Source of the DNA: Glycine soja
Lineage: Eukaryota; Streptophyta; Magnoliopsida; Fabales; Fabaceae
Direction: 5' to 3'
Length of the DNA stretch: 64,000 bases
Assembly (NCBI RefSeq): GCF_004193775.1
Contig: NC_041018.1
Span: 36,558,608-36,622,607 of the forward strand
Shown here: positions 44,296-54,577 of the stretch, one piece after another
Position numbering within the stretch: position 1 is the first letter of the stretch
Layout: the number at the start of each line of letters is the position of its first letter
Translations under genes and position numbers: made by a program
Notes under the pieces: model-generated
What the model saw: only the letters and a program-made list of their open reading frames with translations
Databases searched by the model: none
What the model was told of the DNA's origin: nothing

Positions 44296-46546
44296 ATGTC
44301 TTCATTTCTATCAGATTCCGCCATCGGCATAGGAGGAAGTGATTTACGGGGTTTGATTCAGCAACCTCTAATGGACCAGGAGATCATTTCCATTGGCAAT
44401 TCCCCCTCGAAGGATACTCATCATGGTGCCTCTGATAGCGAATCCTCTTCCTCAGAAAGGTTGAGGGCTTCGCGCCAGATTGGTGGAGACACATCTTGTC
44501 TTCGGGGGAGGGCGCGACCTTCAGCCGCTTCCCAGGCTAGGGAGCCTATCTTGGTCACGATGATTCTCCCCCTTTCTGCTTCTTAGGGAGCAAGGAGAAG
44601 TGGTGGGATGTTAGGGCGTCTCCTCGCATGCGACATAGCCATAGCATTGGGTCACCATCATCCCTACTTGTCGTTGCTGGCTGTGAGTGGGTGAGGGACT
44701 TATGAAGTATAAGTCATCCCTCACCTCTGTAGTTAGTGTCGTTGCTCTCCAACGCCAGGTGAAGCTGGCGAATCCTGAGGACTCCTACAAGGTGGTCATC
44801 CAGGCCTGCAGGAGTGATGATTTCCCTTTCTTGAGGGCAGTGGCGGGCAGTCTAGCCTTTTTCTTCATGTACAAGTGTTTGTTTGAGGTCTTGGGTCTCA
44901 TCCTACCCTTGACCGCTTTTTAGTGTGCTATTCTTGAGCACTTGAACATGACCCCTTCCCAACTCCACCTGAACAATTGGGCCATGGTGAAGACCTTTGA
45001 GATTTTGTGTCTCTTCTTCAACATCTGACCTAGTGTGCCTCTCTTCCTGTTTTTCTTCCAGATGAAGTTGACTAGCAAGATTGGCTGGGTCTCATTGAAC
45101 AATATGTCCAAGAAGCTATCTGAGTTTGACTTAAATGTCTTTCACCGCTTTAAGGACCATTTCTTCAAGGTCTTGGCTACTGATGCCGTAACTAATGGTT
45201 TGCCACTTATGTTTAACAGGGACGGGAGTCTGACCCTACCCGGTTCAATTCATTTAACAAGGATCTATTGACCCTTGTGGAGAGGGTTAACAAAGCTATT
45301 TTGGAACAACTGCAGACCTCGTCAGTTGCACGGGCTATCTTGTCTCTTCCCTCGCTGAGCAATCCTTTCACTGCCTTGGGCGGTAAATGTTTTACCTTGT
45401 CTTGTCTTCCTTCTTTGTGTCTGAACTGCAATGTGACTTGAATTGGCATTTGTTGCTTTGTTGATGCTTATTTTGTAGGAATTGTGGGTGACCTAGCTTG
45501 GAGGCCCCTTGTGAAATAGGCTGGACTTGCTAGTGGGATTGTGCCACCGTCCACTATCCCCCCTATTGTTGGAGAAGGGGGCCAACCTGCTGGTGAGGTT
45601 GGCCCTGTTACTGGTGAAGCTGAGGTTGCCCCTAGTGCCCCTTCCTCTATTTTGGCTAAGAGGAAGCAAGATGACAACTCTGGGGTGTCGGGCCATAAAA
45701 AGTCAAGGGCCCCCTTGAGCCATTGTGCCCTGAGGCCAGCTGCAGCTCCACCCTCTCCTGTGTTGGCGGCAGCATCACCTTCCTCGTTTGCTCATCCCCA
45801 TGTCTCTTTGGATCACCTGTACACCTCCAACGATGTTGATTCACTATGGGGTGCAAATTACAAACTGTAGCAGAAGACCCCGACTGGCTTTGTGTCGGCC
45901 TTTGATAAAAACCTCATTCGGTCAGCTGGGGTGCAGAACACTAAAGACTCTGCCAAGGTCTTCCTCCAGAGAAGTTTGGCGATTCTGGAGGAGAATGGAC
46001 AGCGGCACCAAAAGGCTCTGTATAAGGTGTCGTCCTAAGTTAGCCATCGCTACCATCGCCTTCACTGAAGCTGTAAGGTCAGACCACCAATTGTCTTCCA
46101 AGGTTGGCAATGTCTTGGCCAAGTTGTTGTGCACAAGGTTGGAGGGTGATGAACTGTCCACACAATGCAAGGGCTTGCAGGAAGAGAAAAAAGACTTGGA
46201 TAGCAAGGTGGAAGACATTATGGCGGAGAGAGATGAGCTTGCCAAGGTGGTTGCTGATTTTGAGGCCTAACTGAAAGAGTTAGAGTCCAAGCTGGAGGAG
46301 TCCGAGCTACGGGTGGCCAAGGAAAAAGAGGCCGACAAGGAGATCGAAGAGGAGCTAACAATGTATAAGAAGGAGGCTATGAAGCAGCATGAGAATGACT
46401 TTAGCAAAGCCGTTGATTTGGGTCTTTTTGAACCTTTTAAGGACTTGAAGGACAATGTTCTGCTTGACGAGGAAGATATCGCTATTAAGGATGAGGTTGG
46501 TGAGAAGCAGGGTGCTGAGGAGCAAGACAATGATGCCACTGTTTAG
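44296..46546 (+). pseudogene. Antisense ORF of the retrotransposon, Transposase_28-like, with coiled coil
   Basis: It is encoded opposite to gag-pol, between integrase and the 3' LTR. It starts MSSFLSDSAIGIGGSDLRGL (44296) with a Ser-rich leader. The core holds FFFMYKCLFEVLGLILPLTA, then LEHLNMTPSQLHLNNWAMVK and WVSLNNMSKKLSEFDLNVFH, the pattern of the plant gypsy-associated Transposase_28 family (Pfam PF04195). A likely intron lies near 45384-45479 (GTAAAT to TTGTAG). The C-terminal part (46140-46420) is a Lys/Glu-rich coiled coil, followed by an acidic end finishing EEQDNDATV. In-frame stops (44584, 44921, 45026, 45268, 46268) break it. Tat-group elements are known to carry such antisense ORFs; their function is not established. 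Confidence 0.7.
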
Positions 46547-46854
46547 GTTGCCTTTGTTTATTTTATTTTGTTCTTCATTGTTGGATTTTGGCCGTATAGG
46601 CCTTGTAATTATGACAATTTGTTCTTCTTTTGATAATGATTTTGCTTTCCTTTGTCGATGAATTTTGCCATGTGTGTATGTTATGTATGCTTCCTTTGTC
46701 TATGCAATGCTCAGTTACTTGTGGTAGTATGAATAAACCGTGAGCGTGATGTCTTTGGCGACGTAGGAAGCAAGACCTTGTTAATACAGAGGCAAGACTT
46801 TGGTGGTCTTGTGTAAAGTAAAGAAGTAGATGAAATCATCTCACGTTTGATTTT

Positions 46855-48828
46855 TGTAACATCCCAATTTTCGTAAACTAGATTAAAAAAAGATTGTTAT
46901 TTATAAATAAATAGAGTTTTAAAAAAATGATGAGATTTTATAAATAAATAAATAAGGAGATATAATTATTAATTAAAATAATGATTTGAGAGAAAATAAA
47001 AAGGGTATTTTATTTATTTGTTTGATAGAGAATAAAATAAAGTTTGTTTTTATAAAATAATAAATAATAAATAAATAAATAGAGTAAATCATAGGTCGTA
47101 AATGCCCCTAGCTATAAATAGCAACATGCTAGGTCAGTTCTCAGACTGACTCCTCATTCTCCTCTGCCTCACAATTTCGTTTCTTTTCTCTTCTCCCAAA
47201 ATCCTCTCTTTTTCCCGCAAGCCACCTAACCTGTCTCAGAAAAATGATGATCTCAGACTCATTCACCGTTGGATCGTCATGAAATTTGAGCACTACGTTC
47301 GCAGTCCAATTCCAAGCATTCTCACCGTTGGGAATTTTGACATCATGTTTGAGCGGAGAGAAATACCTTTAGCATTGTAGCTTTTTTCTTTCCCGCAGAA
47401 ACCCAAAACGGTCTCAGTAAAATTACGATCCCGGTTTCGTTAACCGTTGGATTTTCACAAAATTTGGATATGTTGTTCGAAATTCAATTTCGCACACTGT
47501 TACGGTTGGGATTTGCGAGATAATATTCATGGAGGGATAAAAAGGAATCGCATGAAGACAGTACAAGTGGAGGCTTCAATCTCTTCTTCGTCTCTCTGAC
47601 GTTTGGGAATTCTATCGGAGCAGTCGGGGGAATAACTGGAGGGATCTCAGGGAACCGCTAGAGATGCTGCTATCACTGGCTGAAGACACGTGAGTCCGCT
47701 TAGAGGTAAGGGATGAGTTATTCACAATTGGGAATTAGTGAGAACATGTGTAGGGATTCTTAGAGATATCAATTGGAATGGGTTTTAGGGTGTTTTTGCA
47801 ATTTTCATTTTATCCTTATAATTATTACAGTGAATTATATATGTTTGACAGACCAATTTTTGTGAACCAGTGTTAAATTGTAGCGCAATATGTTGTACGT
47901 GTTTAACACACGAGTGTGAGGTCATGGGTATTGTATAATTCACGAGCAGTGTCTATGTGCTAAAATGATTTTAGGGGTTGGACCTGAATCAGGAGGGAGA
48001 GGCCCTGACGGACTCTTCGGAGTGTAGGCCTTGGGGGTCACTGGGTTTGAGTGCTCCTTTAAGCCTATGCTGATCCCATATGGTTGGAGCATTCTCGCAA
48101 AACATCATGACCCTGACTGGTCTCTCTATGATCTTACTTAGTGAGAGTGACCTGACAAACTCATTGTTTGGTGTGTCTTGTTATGTACTCCTAAGCGCCC
48201 CAGGGTGGTTTTTCACTAACATGGTATCACATTGCATATAGGCTTGAGTCTTAACATAACTGTCTCATGCGCTTGCTAATTCTTTATTATGAAATTGATG
48301 TGTTATTATGTCTTGATCAGAGCGTGTGATTCTTGTGTAATGTGGTTGATGATTAAAAAGTGAACTTTGAATGACAAAGTGGTGGAATTACGTGAATTAC
48401 GTGTAACTAAGTTTTATTTGGTTTATATGATATGTATATCTAGTTGTCTTGTTTCTCTATTAGTTAGGAATATGATAACTCACTCCCCGTGTGTTGTTTG
48501 TGTTTGGATCCTGTGATGATCTTGAACTTTGTGTTCGGGGGAGCAGATGACTAGGTGAATTGCTTTAAGGAACCATGTGCTGAAGGACGTCGGGACACAA
48601 CACTCTGATAGGATATGGAATTGGGGTATAGGGTTTTATAGACGGCCTTGTTTGAGCCGAAGTGAATTTATTATTTATTTAGAAAAGTTTTATGATGATG
48701 TTAGAAAGGTGAATGTGAGCCTGCTACCCTCTTGAAAGGCTTGTATTTAAATATGTTTTAAAAACTTGAATTAAGTTTAATTTTTTTTAATTATTAGTAC
48801 ATATATGTGTGGGGTAGAGGGTATCACA
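46855..48828 (+). mobile_element. Solo LTR, family B, nested in the Tat-like element
   Basis: It begins TGTAACATCCCAATTTTCGT and ends GAGGGTATCACA, with flanks atttt (46850-46854) and atttc (48829-48833), one mismatch in five. At 1974 bp it contains no pol frames. TGTAACATCCC-type starts are common in plant chromovirus LTRs, so an origin from a chromovirus is inferred. Stretches such as ctcattctcctctgcctcac near 47150 resemble a promoter-leader region. Confidence 0.75.
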
Positions 48829-48837
48829 ATTTCAACC

Positions 48838-49190
48838 TGATTAAAGGTCTTGTCACTCATGTAGTGGTGCTTCCTTTCACTTTGTGGAGCTTCTCCTTTA
48901 ATGCTTGTGAGGAGTTAGTGTGATTGGCACCTGGTTGAAGATCTTGTCAACTAGTTTGGTGATAGGTCATCTCGGCCGATGGAGCTTTTTCCCCTGATGG
49001 TTATAAGGAGTGTGTTTGACTTGCCCATGGTTACAGGTCTTGTCAACCAGTCTGGTGATGGGTCGTCTTGGCCTATGGAGCCTGAACCTTGGACTTTGGT
49101 CGTCATAGTTGCCGTGAGTGAGCGGACCAAGGGGGTGCCTTGGGTTTTGTAAGGGTGTGTAACAAGGGTGGACCTTGGGTTTCTATACTA
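48838..49190. repeat. Degenerate repeats of the Tat-like 3' region
   Basis: Phrases such as gtcttgtcaaccagtctggt, gatgggtcgtcttggcctat and aagggtggaccttgggtt recur imperfectly. The same ccttgggttt phrase continues after the nested solo LTR to 51080, showing that the region was a run of diverged repeats before the insertion. Confidence 0.5.
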
Positions 49191-49196
49191 AGGGTA

Positions 49197-50034
49197 TGTG
49201 GAAGCAATGCTTTCCAAGATTATTTTGATGATGCCAAAGACTCAAGTCAAGAATCAAGAGTCAAGCAAGTTTCAAGAATCAAAGCATTCTTCTAAGAGTT
49301 TTTGTTCAAAACTTTCTTTATTCAAGAAAAGTTAATTGGCCAAAAACTTGTGCTATTCTTCTTTTTCATTCCTTCTTCCTCTTGCCAAAAGATTCAAAGG
49401 ACTAACCGCCTGAGAATTCTTTTGTTTCTTCCTTCTCCCTCTTGTCAAAAGATTCAAAGGACTAACCGCCTGAGATATCTTTTGTTTCCCCTTACAAAGA
49501 TTCAAGGGACTAACCGCCTAAAAATTCTTTGTCTTAACACATTGGAGGGTACATCCTTTGTGGTACAAGTAGAGGGTACATCTACTTGGGTTGTAATACT
49601 GAGAACAAGAGAGGGTACATCTCTTGTGGATCAGTTTAAGTGGAGGGTACATCCACTTGGTTGTTCAAAGAGAACAAGGGATGGTACATCCCTTGTGGAT
49701 CTTTGCTTGTAAAGGATTTTACAAGGTTATTGAAAATCTCAAGAACCGGTGGTTGCTTGGGGATTGGATGTAGGCACGGGTTATTGCCGAACCAATATAA
49801 ATCTTGTGTTTGTTTTCTTCTTCCCTACATTCTTTACTTTTCCGCTGTGTACTTTTTATTTCCGCTTTACTTTTCTCTAAGTTATTGTTTCTGTTATTTA
49901 CTTTCTCATAACTTAGTAGTAAAGTCTAATTGAATCTAGTAACATTAAGAAGGATAAATTTTTAATTAGTCAAGACACGTTCATAATTACTTCAATCCCT
50001 TTTCTTAATTATTCCGAGACCACTTGATCCAACA
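49197..50034 (-). mobile_element. Solo LTR, family A, reverse orientation, exact duplication
   Basis: It is flanked by gggta at 49192-49196 and 50035-50039. On the minus strand it begins TGTTGGATCAAGTGGTCTCG and ends near TTGGAAAGCATTGCTTCCACA, matching the ends of the solo LTR at 38642-40122 but in the opposite direction. It is shorter and lacks the AATCGATTA cluster. gagggtacatc-type tandem segments at 49540-49700 keep a 136-codon frame open, which is not a gene. Confidence 0.85.
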
Positions 50035-50422
50035 GGGTAGACCTTGGGTTTTTGATATTCTTGTATTCTTGCACATATAAGAGTCAAGAATAGGAAAGAT
50101 TGTCAAGGGTGGACCTTGTGTACCTTGAGTTCCTATGGAGATGGAACTCAGTAAAAGAAGGGCTCACCTAGGGTGAAACTTGGGTTTAATGAGCCATGGA
50201 ACGAGGGCGTGTTTCCCCTGGGTTTTGACAAGCCTGTAGAGCTGTGTTAAGGATTACCAAGTATAGACCTTGGATTTTGTGAACCTGTGAAACTTACTAA
50301 GGGTAGGTCTTGGGTTGGGCGAGCCTTTGGAGAATCGACCATAAACGCGTCCTTCCTTGATTTTGGTAAGACTTACCAAGGGCGAACCATGGGTTTAACG
50401 AGCTTGGTGAGTGTATCACACA

Positions 50423-50908
50423 TGTCGTGCTCTTGCATACATGTCACTTGTGGAGCGGCATGTACTGGAGTCGTAGTGTCGTGCTCTTGCATACGTGTCA
50501 CTTGTGGAGTGGCATGTACTAGAGTCACAATGTCATGTTATTGCATACGTGTCACTTATGGAGTGGCACGTATTAGAGATGTGGTGTCTTTCTCTTGTAT
50601 ACGTGACACTTATGGAGTAACACATACTGGAGACGTGGTGTCGTGCTCTTGCAAACATGTCCCTCGTGGAGTGGCACATACTAGAGACGTAATGTTGAGC
50701 TCTTGCATACGTGTCACTCATGGAGTGGTACGTATTAGAGATGTAATGTCGTGCTCTTGCATATGTGTCACTTGTGGAGTGGCATGTACTAGAGATGCAA
50801 TGCCATATTTTTGCATGCGTGTCACTCATGGAGTGGCATGTATTGGAGACATAGTGTTGTGCTCTTGCACACGTGTCACTCGTGGAGTGGCACATACTGG
50901 AGTCGTAG
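50423..50908. repeat. Minisatellite, nine units of 54 bp
   Basis: Units start at 50423, 50477, 50531, 50585, 50639, 50693, 50747, 50801 and 50855, each beginning like tgtcgtgctcttgcatacgt and ending like tactagagacgtag. All nine are exactly 54 bases, with substitutions but no length change. Because 54 is 18 codons, frames stay open on both strands (225 codons plus, 120 codons minus). These frames have no known domain and are best read as repeat artefacts. A lone unit lies near 44003 in the same retrotransposon. Confidence 0.92.
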
Positions 50909-51194
50909 TGTGTGAGCCTATAGGACTTTTCAAGGGCAAACTTTGGGTTTTGACGAGCCTTTGAAACGACCTGTGAGACTCACCAAGGGAAATCCTTGGA
51001 TTTGACGAGCTTATGGAGTTGCGACCAGTGATGTACCTATCATGAAGACTTATCAAGGATGGACCTTGGGTTTAAAAGGCCCCTATAAAATTAATAAAAG
51101 AAAATCATAAAGGTAAAGGGATGTAAATAGGTAGCATTCCATGTCCTTCGAATCTCCTTGCCATCCAATTCCTATAGTCTATAAGCTCCGTTGT

Positions 51195-52027
51195 CTAAAC
51201 TCGCCATATGAGGTCGCCAAGTTGAAAGGCTCGTGGTTGAACCTTTGTATTGTATCTTCTCGCTGCTTGAAGCTTCGTAGCTTCTTCTCTGATCCTAACC
51301 ATTTCTTGGACTTTGTCTGTCATGTAGAGTTCTACCCTCATGTTTTCTTCATTTTGTTGTTGTTGGAAAAACAATCTCCTTGTTGATGGTTCCTTGACTC
51401 CAACAGGAATCATGGTGTTTGTGCCATATATGAGTTGGTAAGGGGTCTCATTGGTCACTGTCTGGGGTGAACTTTTCCATATATGGTGACAATGGTGTAC
51501 AGGAGGCCATACTTGCATATAAGGTGTTTCCAGGTGAACTTTTCCACCTCATTGGTTGTAATTTCTCGCAATGGTCTTGCCTCAATCCACTTGGTGAAGT
51601 AATCGATGGCCATTAGTAGGTGTTTGACTGCTCTTGGGGCCTTTGGCAGTGGTCCCAGTATGTCTATTCCCCACATGGAAAAGTGCCAAGGGGAGCTTAG
51701 ATTGTGGAGATTGTTAGGAAGGGTGCACAGAATGTTTGCAAACTCTTGGCATCATCTGCATTTCTTTGTGAAGTCAAGGGTGTCTGCCCTGAGTGTTGGC
51801 TAGTAGTAGCCAACACACACCACCTTTGTTGCAAGGGATCGTCCCTCTGTATGGAAACCGCAAATTCCTTCATGGAGTTCTCTCATGACATAATCTGCCT
51901 GTTGGCTGTTCAGGCACTTGAACAAGGGAGCTATCAACCCTCTTTTGAATAGCTCGCCATCAAGGATGACGTAGTAGCTGACCTTCCGTTTCAAGCGTCG
52001 GGCTTCATTCTCGTCTGATGGCAACAC
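51195..52027 (-). pseudogene. Integrase of the Tat-like element
   Basis: Minus-strand segments cover the zinc-binding H2C2 part (DYVMRELHEGICGFHTEGRS, then KVVCVGYY), the catalytic core (MWGIDILGPLPKAPRAVKHL, MAIDYFTKWIEARPLREITT) and the C-terminal part (TNETPYQLIYGTNTMIPVGV, then KVQPRAFQLGDLIWRV). The first catalytic aspartates are readable (GIDIL, AIDYF). Frames change between segments and stops intervene. Intact integrase inserts the DNA copy into the genome. Confidence 0.88.
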
Positions 52028-52082
52028 CCCCCGAATTAGGAAATTCTTGTAGGGGGGTCATCCAATTTGGTTCCTCCTCTTC

Positions 52083-52700
52083 TCAACCCATAACGTCTTT
52101 AGTTTCTATGGTGGTAGTTTGGAGTGTCTCTTGGATGACAGTCTTAAGGTTCCCGGTCTTTTTAGTGCTAGCCAACTTAGAGAGAAGGTTTGCTTTTGTG
52201 TTGCTCTCCCTAGGTATGTAGTACATCTCAAAGCATTCAAAATTTTCAATGAAAGTTTTGGTAATGTAGTAGTACTTGAGCAACATTGTCTCGTTGGACT
52301 AGTATCAGTTGGCAACGTGCCCTTGGACAAGCTACGAGTCTGTGTAGCATTGTAGCTTTTTGGCCCCAACTTCTCTTGCTAGTTTTAGACCTGTGATGAG
52401 CGCCACATACTCAGCCTAATTGTTTAAGGGTTTGAGGGCTTGCTCTAAAGTGACATTGTCATGGCCTTCAAGGATGATTATTGGCCTGCTCCCCTTCACT
52501 TTGGACGTGTCGTCAATGTAGAGGCTCCACCAGTCTAGGGTGGTTTAGTCATTCTTGGCAAATTCTCCCAAGAAGTCTGCCATGAACTGTGTCCTCATGG
52601 GGCTATGGGGTTCATACTGGATGTCAAATTTTGAATGTTCTACGAACCAAGCCACCATTCTCCCTGCTAGTTCAGGCTTTCACGAAACCTGTTTAATGGG
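52083..52700 (-). pseudogene. RNase H of the Tat-like element
   Basis: Minus-strand remnants end with the block MYYIPRESNTKANLLSKLAS, the usual end of gypsy RNase H before integrase. Upstream, broken frames show NVTLEQALKPLNN, then AEYVALITGLKLAREVGAKK, then LQCYTDS. Stops interrupt several tryptophan- or glutamine-like positions. Confidence 0.75.
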
Positions 52701-52937
52701 GTAGTTCATCTTGACTACCACTTAATGACTCTAAAAGTAGGGCCTAAGTTGTTGGGCCGCTATAATGAGTGCTAGCATCACTTTTTCTATCATTTGGTAG
52801 TGTTTCTCAATGTCTTGGAGTATGGGGCTGGTGAAGTAGATAGGGAGTTGGTGCTTCCCTTCCTTTTGTACAAGGGTTAAGCTAATGACTTTGTCGGCTA
52901 TTGAGAGATATAAGAGTAGGGGTACTCCTGGCCTAGG

Positions 52938-53830
52938 TCAACTTAGGACTGATAGTGTGACAATGGTCTTCTTGAAGGCTAAGAAGGCTTGTTTGCAGGT
53001 CTTGTCCCACATGAATGGCTCAGTTTTCTTGAGCAGTTTGTAAAACGACTTTGCTTTTTCGATGAGCTTAGGGAGAAGCCTGGGCAGGGATGCTAGTCTT
53101 CTATTCAGCTTCTGGACTTCCTGGACGTTAGTAGGATTGTGCATATCTAAGATAACAATTCATTTTTTGGGGTTGACTTCTAATCCCTGATGTGTGATGA
53201 TAAATCCCAGTACTTGCCTTTGTCGACCCCGAAAGTACATTTTTCTGGGTTGAGGTGCCTATCGTATTTGAGGAGCTCTCCAAAGACCTCTTCCAGGTCT
53301 GCCACGTGTTTAGCTATGCTCTAAGACTTGACCACCATGTCATGGGCACAGACCTTGACATTTCGTTCGATTTATTGCTTGAAAATCCGGTCCATCAATC
53401 TCTAGTAGGTAGCGCCTGCATTTTTTTGGCCAAAGGGCATGACCCTATAACTAAAGTTAGCATCTTCAGTGATGAATGTCGTTTTCTTCTCTTCTGGAGT
53501 GTGAATCCTGATCTGATTGTATCCAGAGTAAGCATCCAGGAAGCTTAGCACCTGGAATCTGGACGCTCCATCAACTTGCCTGTCAATGTTGGGTAGAGGG
53601 TATGCATCTTTGGGTCACACCATGTTCAGATTAGTATAGTTGGTGCACATTCGCCATTTTCCATTGGCCTTTTTTTACCATGATGATGTTGGTGAGCCAG
53701 GTGGAATATCTGGCTTCTCTGATAAAGTTGGCATTGAGGAGTTTGTCTACTTCTTCTCTGACAGCTTTGTGTCATTCTTCTCTTAGCTTCATTTTCTTCT
53801 GTGATACCGGTTTAGTCTAGGGACAGATGG
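52938..53830 (-). pseudogene. Reverse transcriptase of the Tat-like element, active site lost
   Basis: The minus strand shows DGASRFQVLSFLDAYSGYNQ, KKTTFITEDANFSYRVMPFG and the thumb region VQEVQKLNRRLASLPRLLPK, then FYKLLKKTEPFMWDKTCKQA. The YVDD-type motif reads C-A-H-D at about 53335-53350, so the catalytic pair is destroyed. Further stops lie before and after. This is the polymerase that would copy the element RNA. Confidence 0.85.
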
Positions 53831-54239
53831 CGAGCTTGTGGCAAATAATACTGGGGTGGATTCCTAGCATGTTAGATGGCTGCCAAGTGAACAGGTTTGT
53901 GTTCTTGTGTAAGACATCAGCGATGCGCCTATGCTCATGGTTGTGAAGTCCTTGATGAGTTACATGCACTACCTGAGTTTGAGTCTGAGTTGTAGCTTGA
54001 CCACCTCTTCAATAGGCTTTGGGCCTCTGTCAGAATTGTCTTCGCATGGATCTACATCGAATTTGTCATCCAGGCTTGCTTGGTAGACATCCAGGGCTTA
54101 GACTGGAGACCCCTTGTCCATGCTCATGACTTGAGTACCTTCGGCCATTGTGGGGTGATGCTTGGTAGGCTCCTTGGTGGGAGGATAGGGTGCCACTTTT
54201 AGGCTTTCTGTGTAGCATTGTCATGCTTGCTTTTGGTTC

Positions 54240-54577
54240 GCCTTGACAGTCACAATCTATCCCGTCAAGGTAGGGAACTTCATCTTCAATTGCAGGATGA
54301 AGACGATGGCTCCGAGCTCGTTGAGTGTTCTGTTGCCAATCAAAGAAAAGTAAGAGGTATTTGCATCGACGATTAGATACCTGATTGTAAAGCTTCTGGA
54401 GAGCAGGCCTTGACCGAAGGTAGTCATAAGGTCGACATAGCCTGTAGTCTCTACTTGTTCCCCTACGAAACCAAGGAGTGGATCAGCGTGAAGTTGGATG
54501 GTGTTAGGCGAAACTTCAAGTCTCTGGAATGTCTTCCAATATAAAATATCAGTGGAGCTGCCCTGGTCGATGAGGAC
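54240..54577 (-). pseudogene. Aspartic protease of the Tat-like element, split by an insertion
   Basis: The minus strand reads LIDQGSSTDILYWKTFQRLE, with D-Q-G-S in place of the usual D-[ST]-G catalytic triad, then LLGFVGEQVETTGYVDLMTT and YLIVDANTSYFSLIGNRTLN. The nested LTR insertion at 54578-57280 falls directly ahead of the catalytic motif. Its 5-bp duplication aggac lies on both sides, and the coding text resumes upstream beyond 57285 (ANFMVPKV). Confidence 0.8.

Noticed and set aside
49302..49712. 136-codon ORF as a protein gene
   Set aside because: It lies wholly within a solo LTR with exact target duplication and consists largely of tandem segments.
50423..50908. CRISPR-like array
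   Set aside because: The units abut with no spacers and this is plant DNA; it is a minisatellite.
50287..50964. 225-codon plus-strand ORF and its 120-codon antisense partner as genes
   Set aside because: Both are kept open by the 54-base (18-codon) tandem unit; no domain, and the start lies in retrotransposon 3' sequence.
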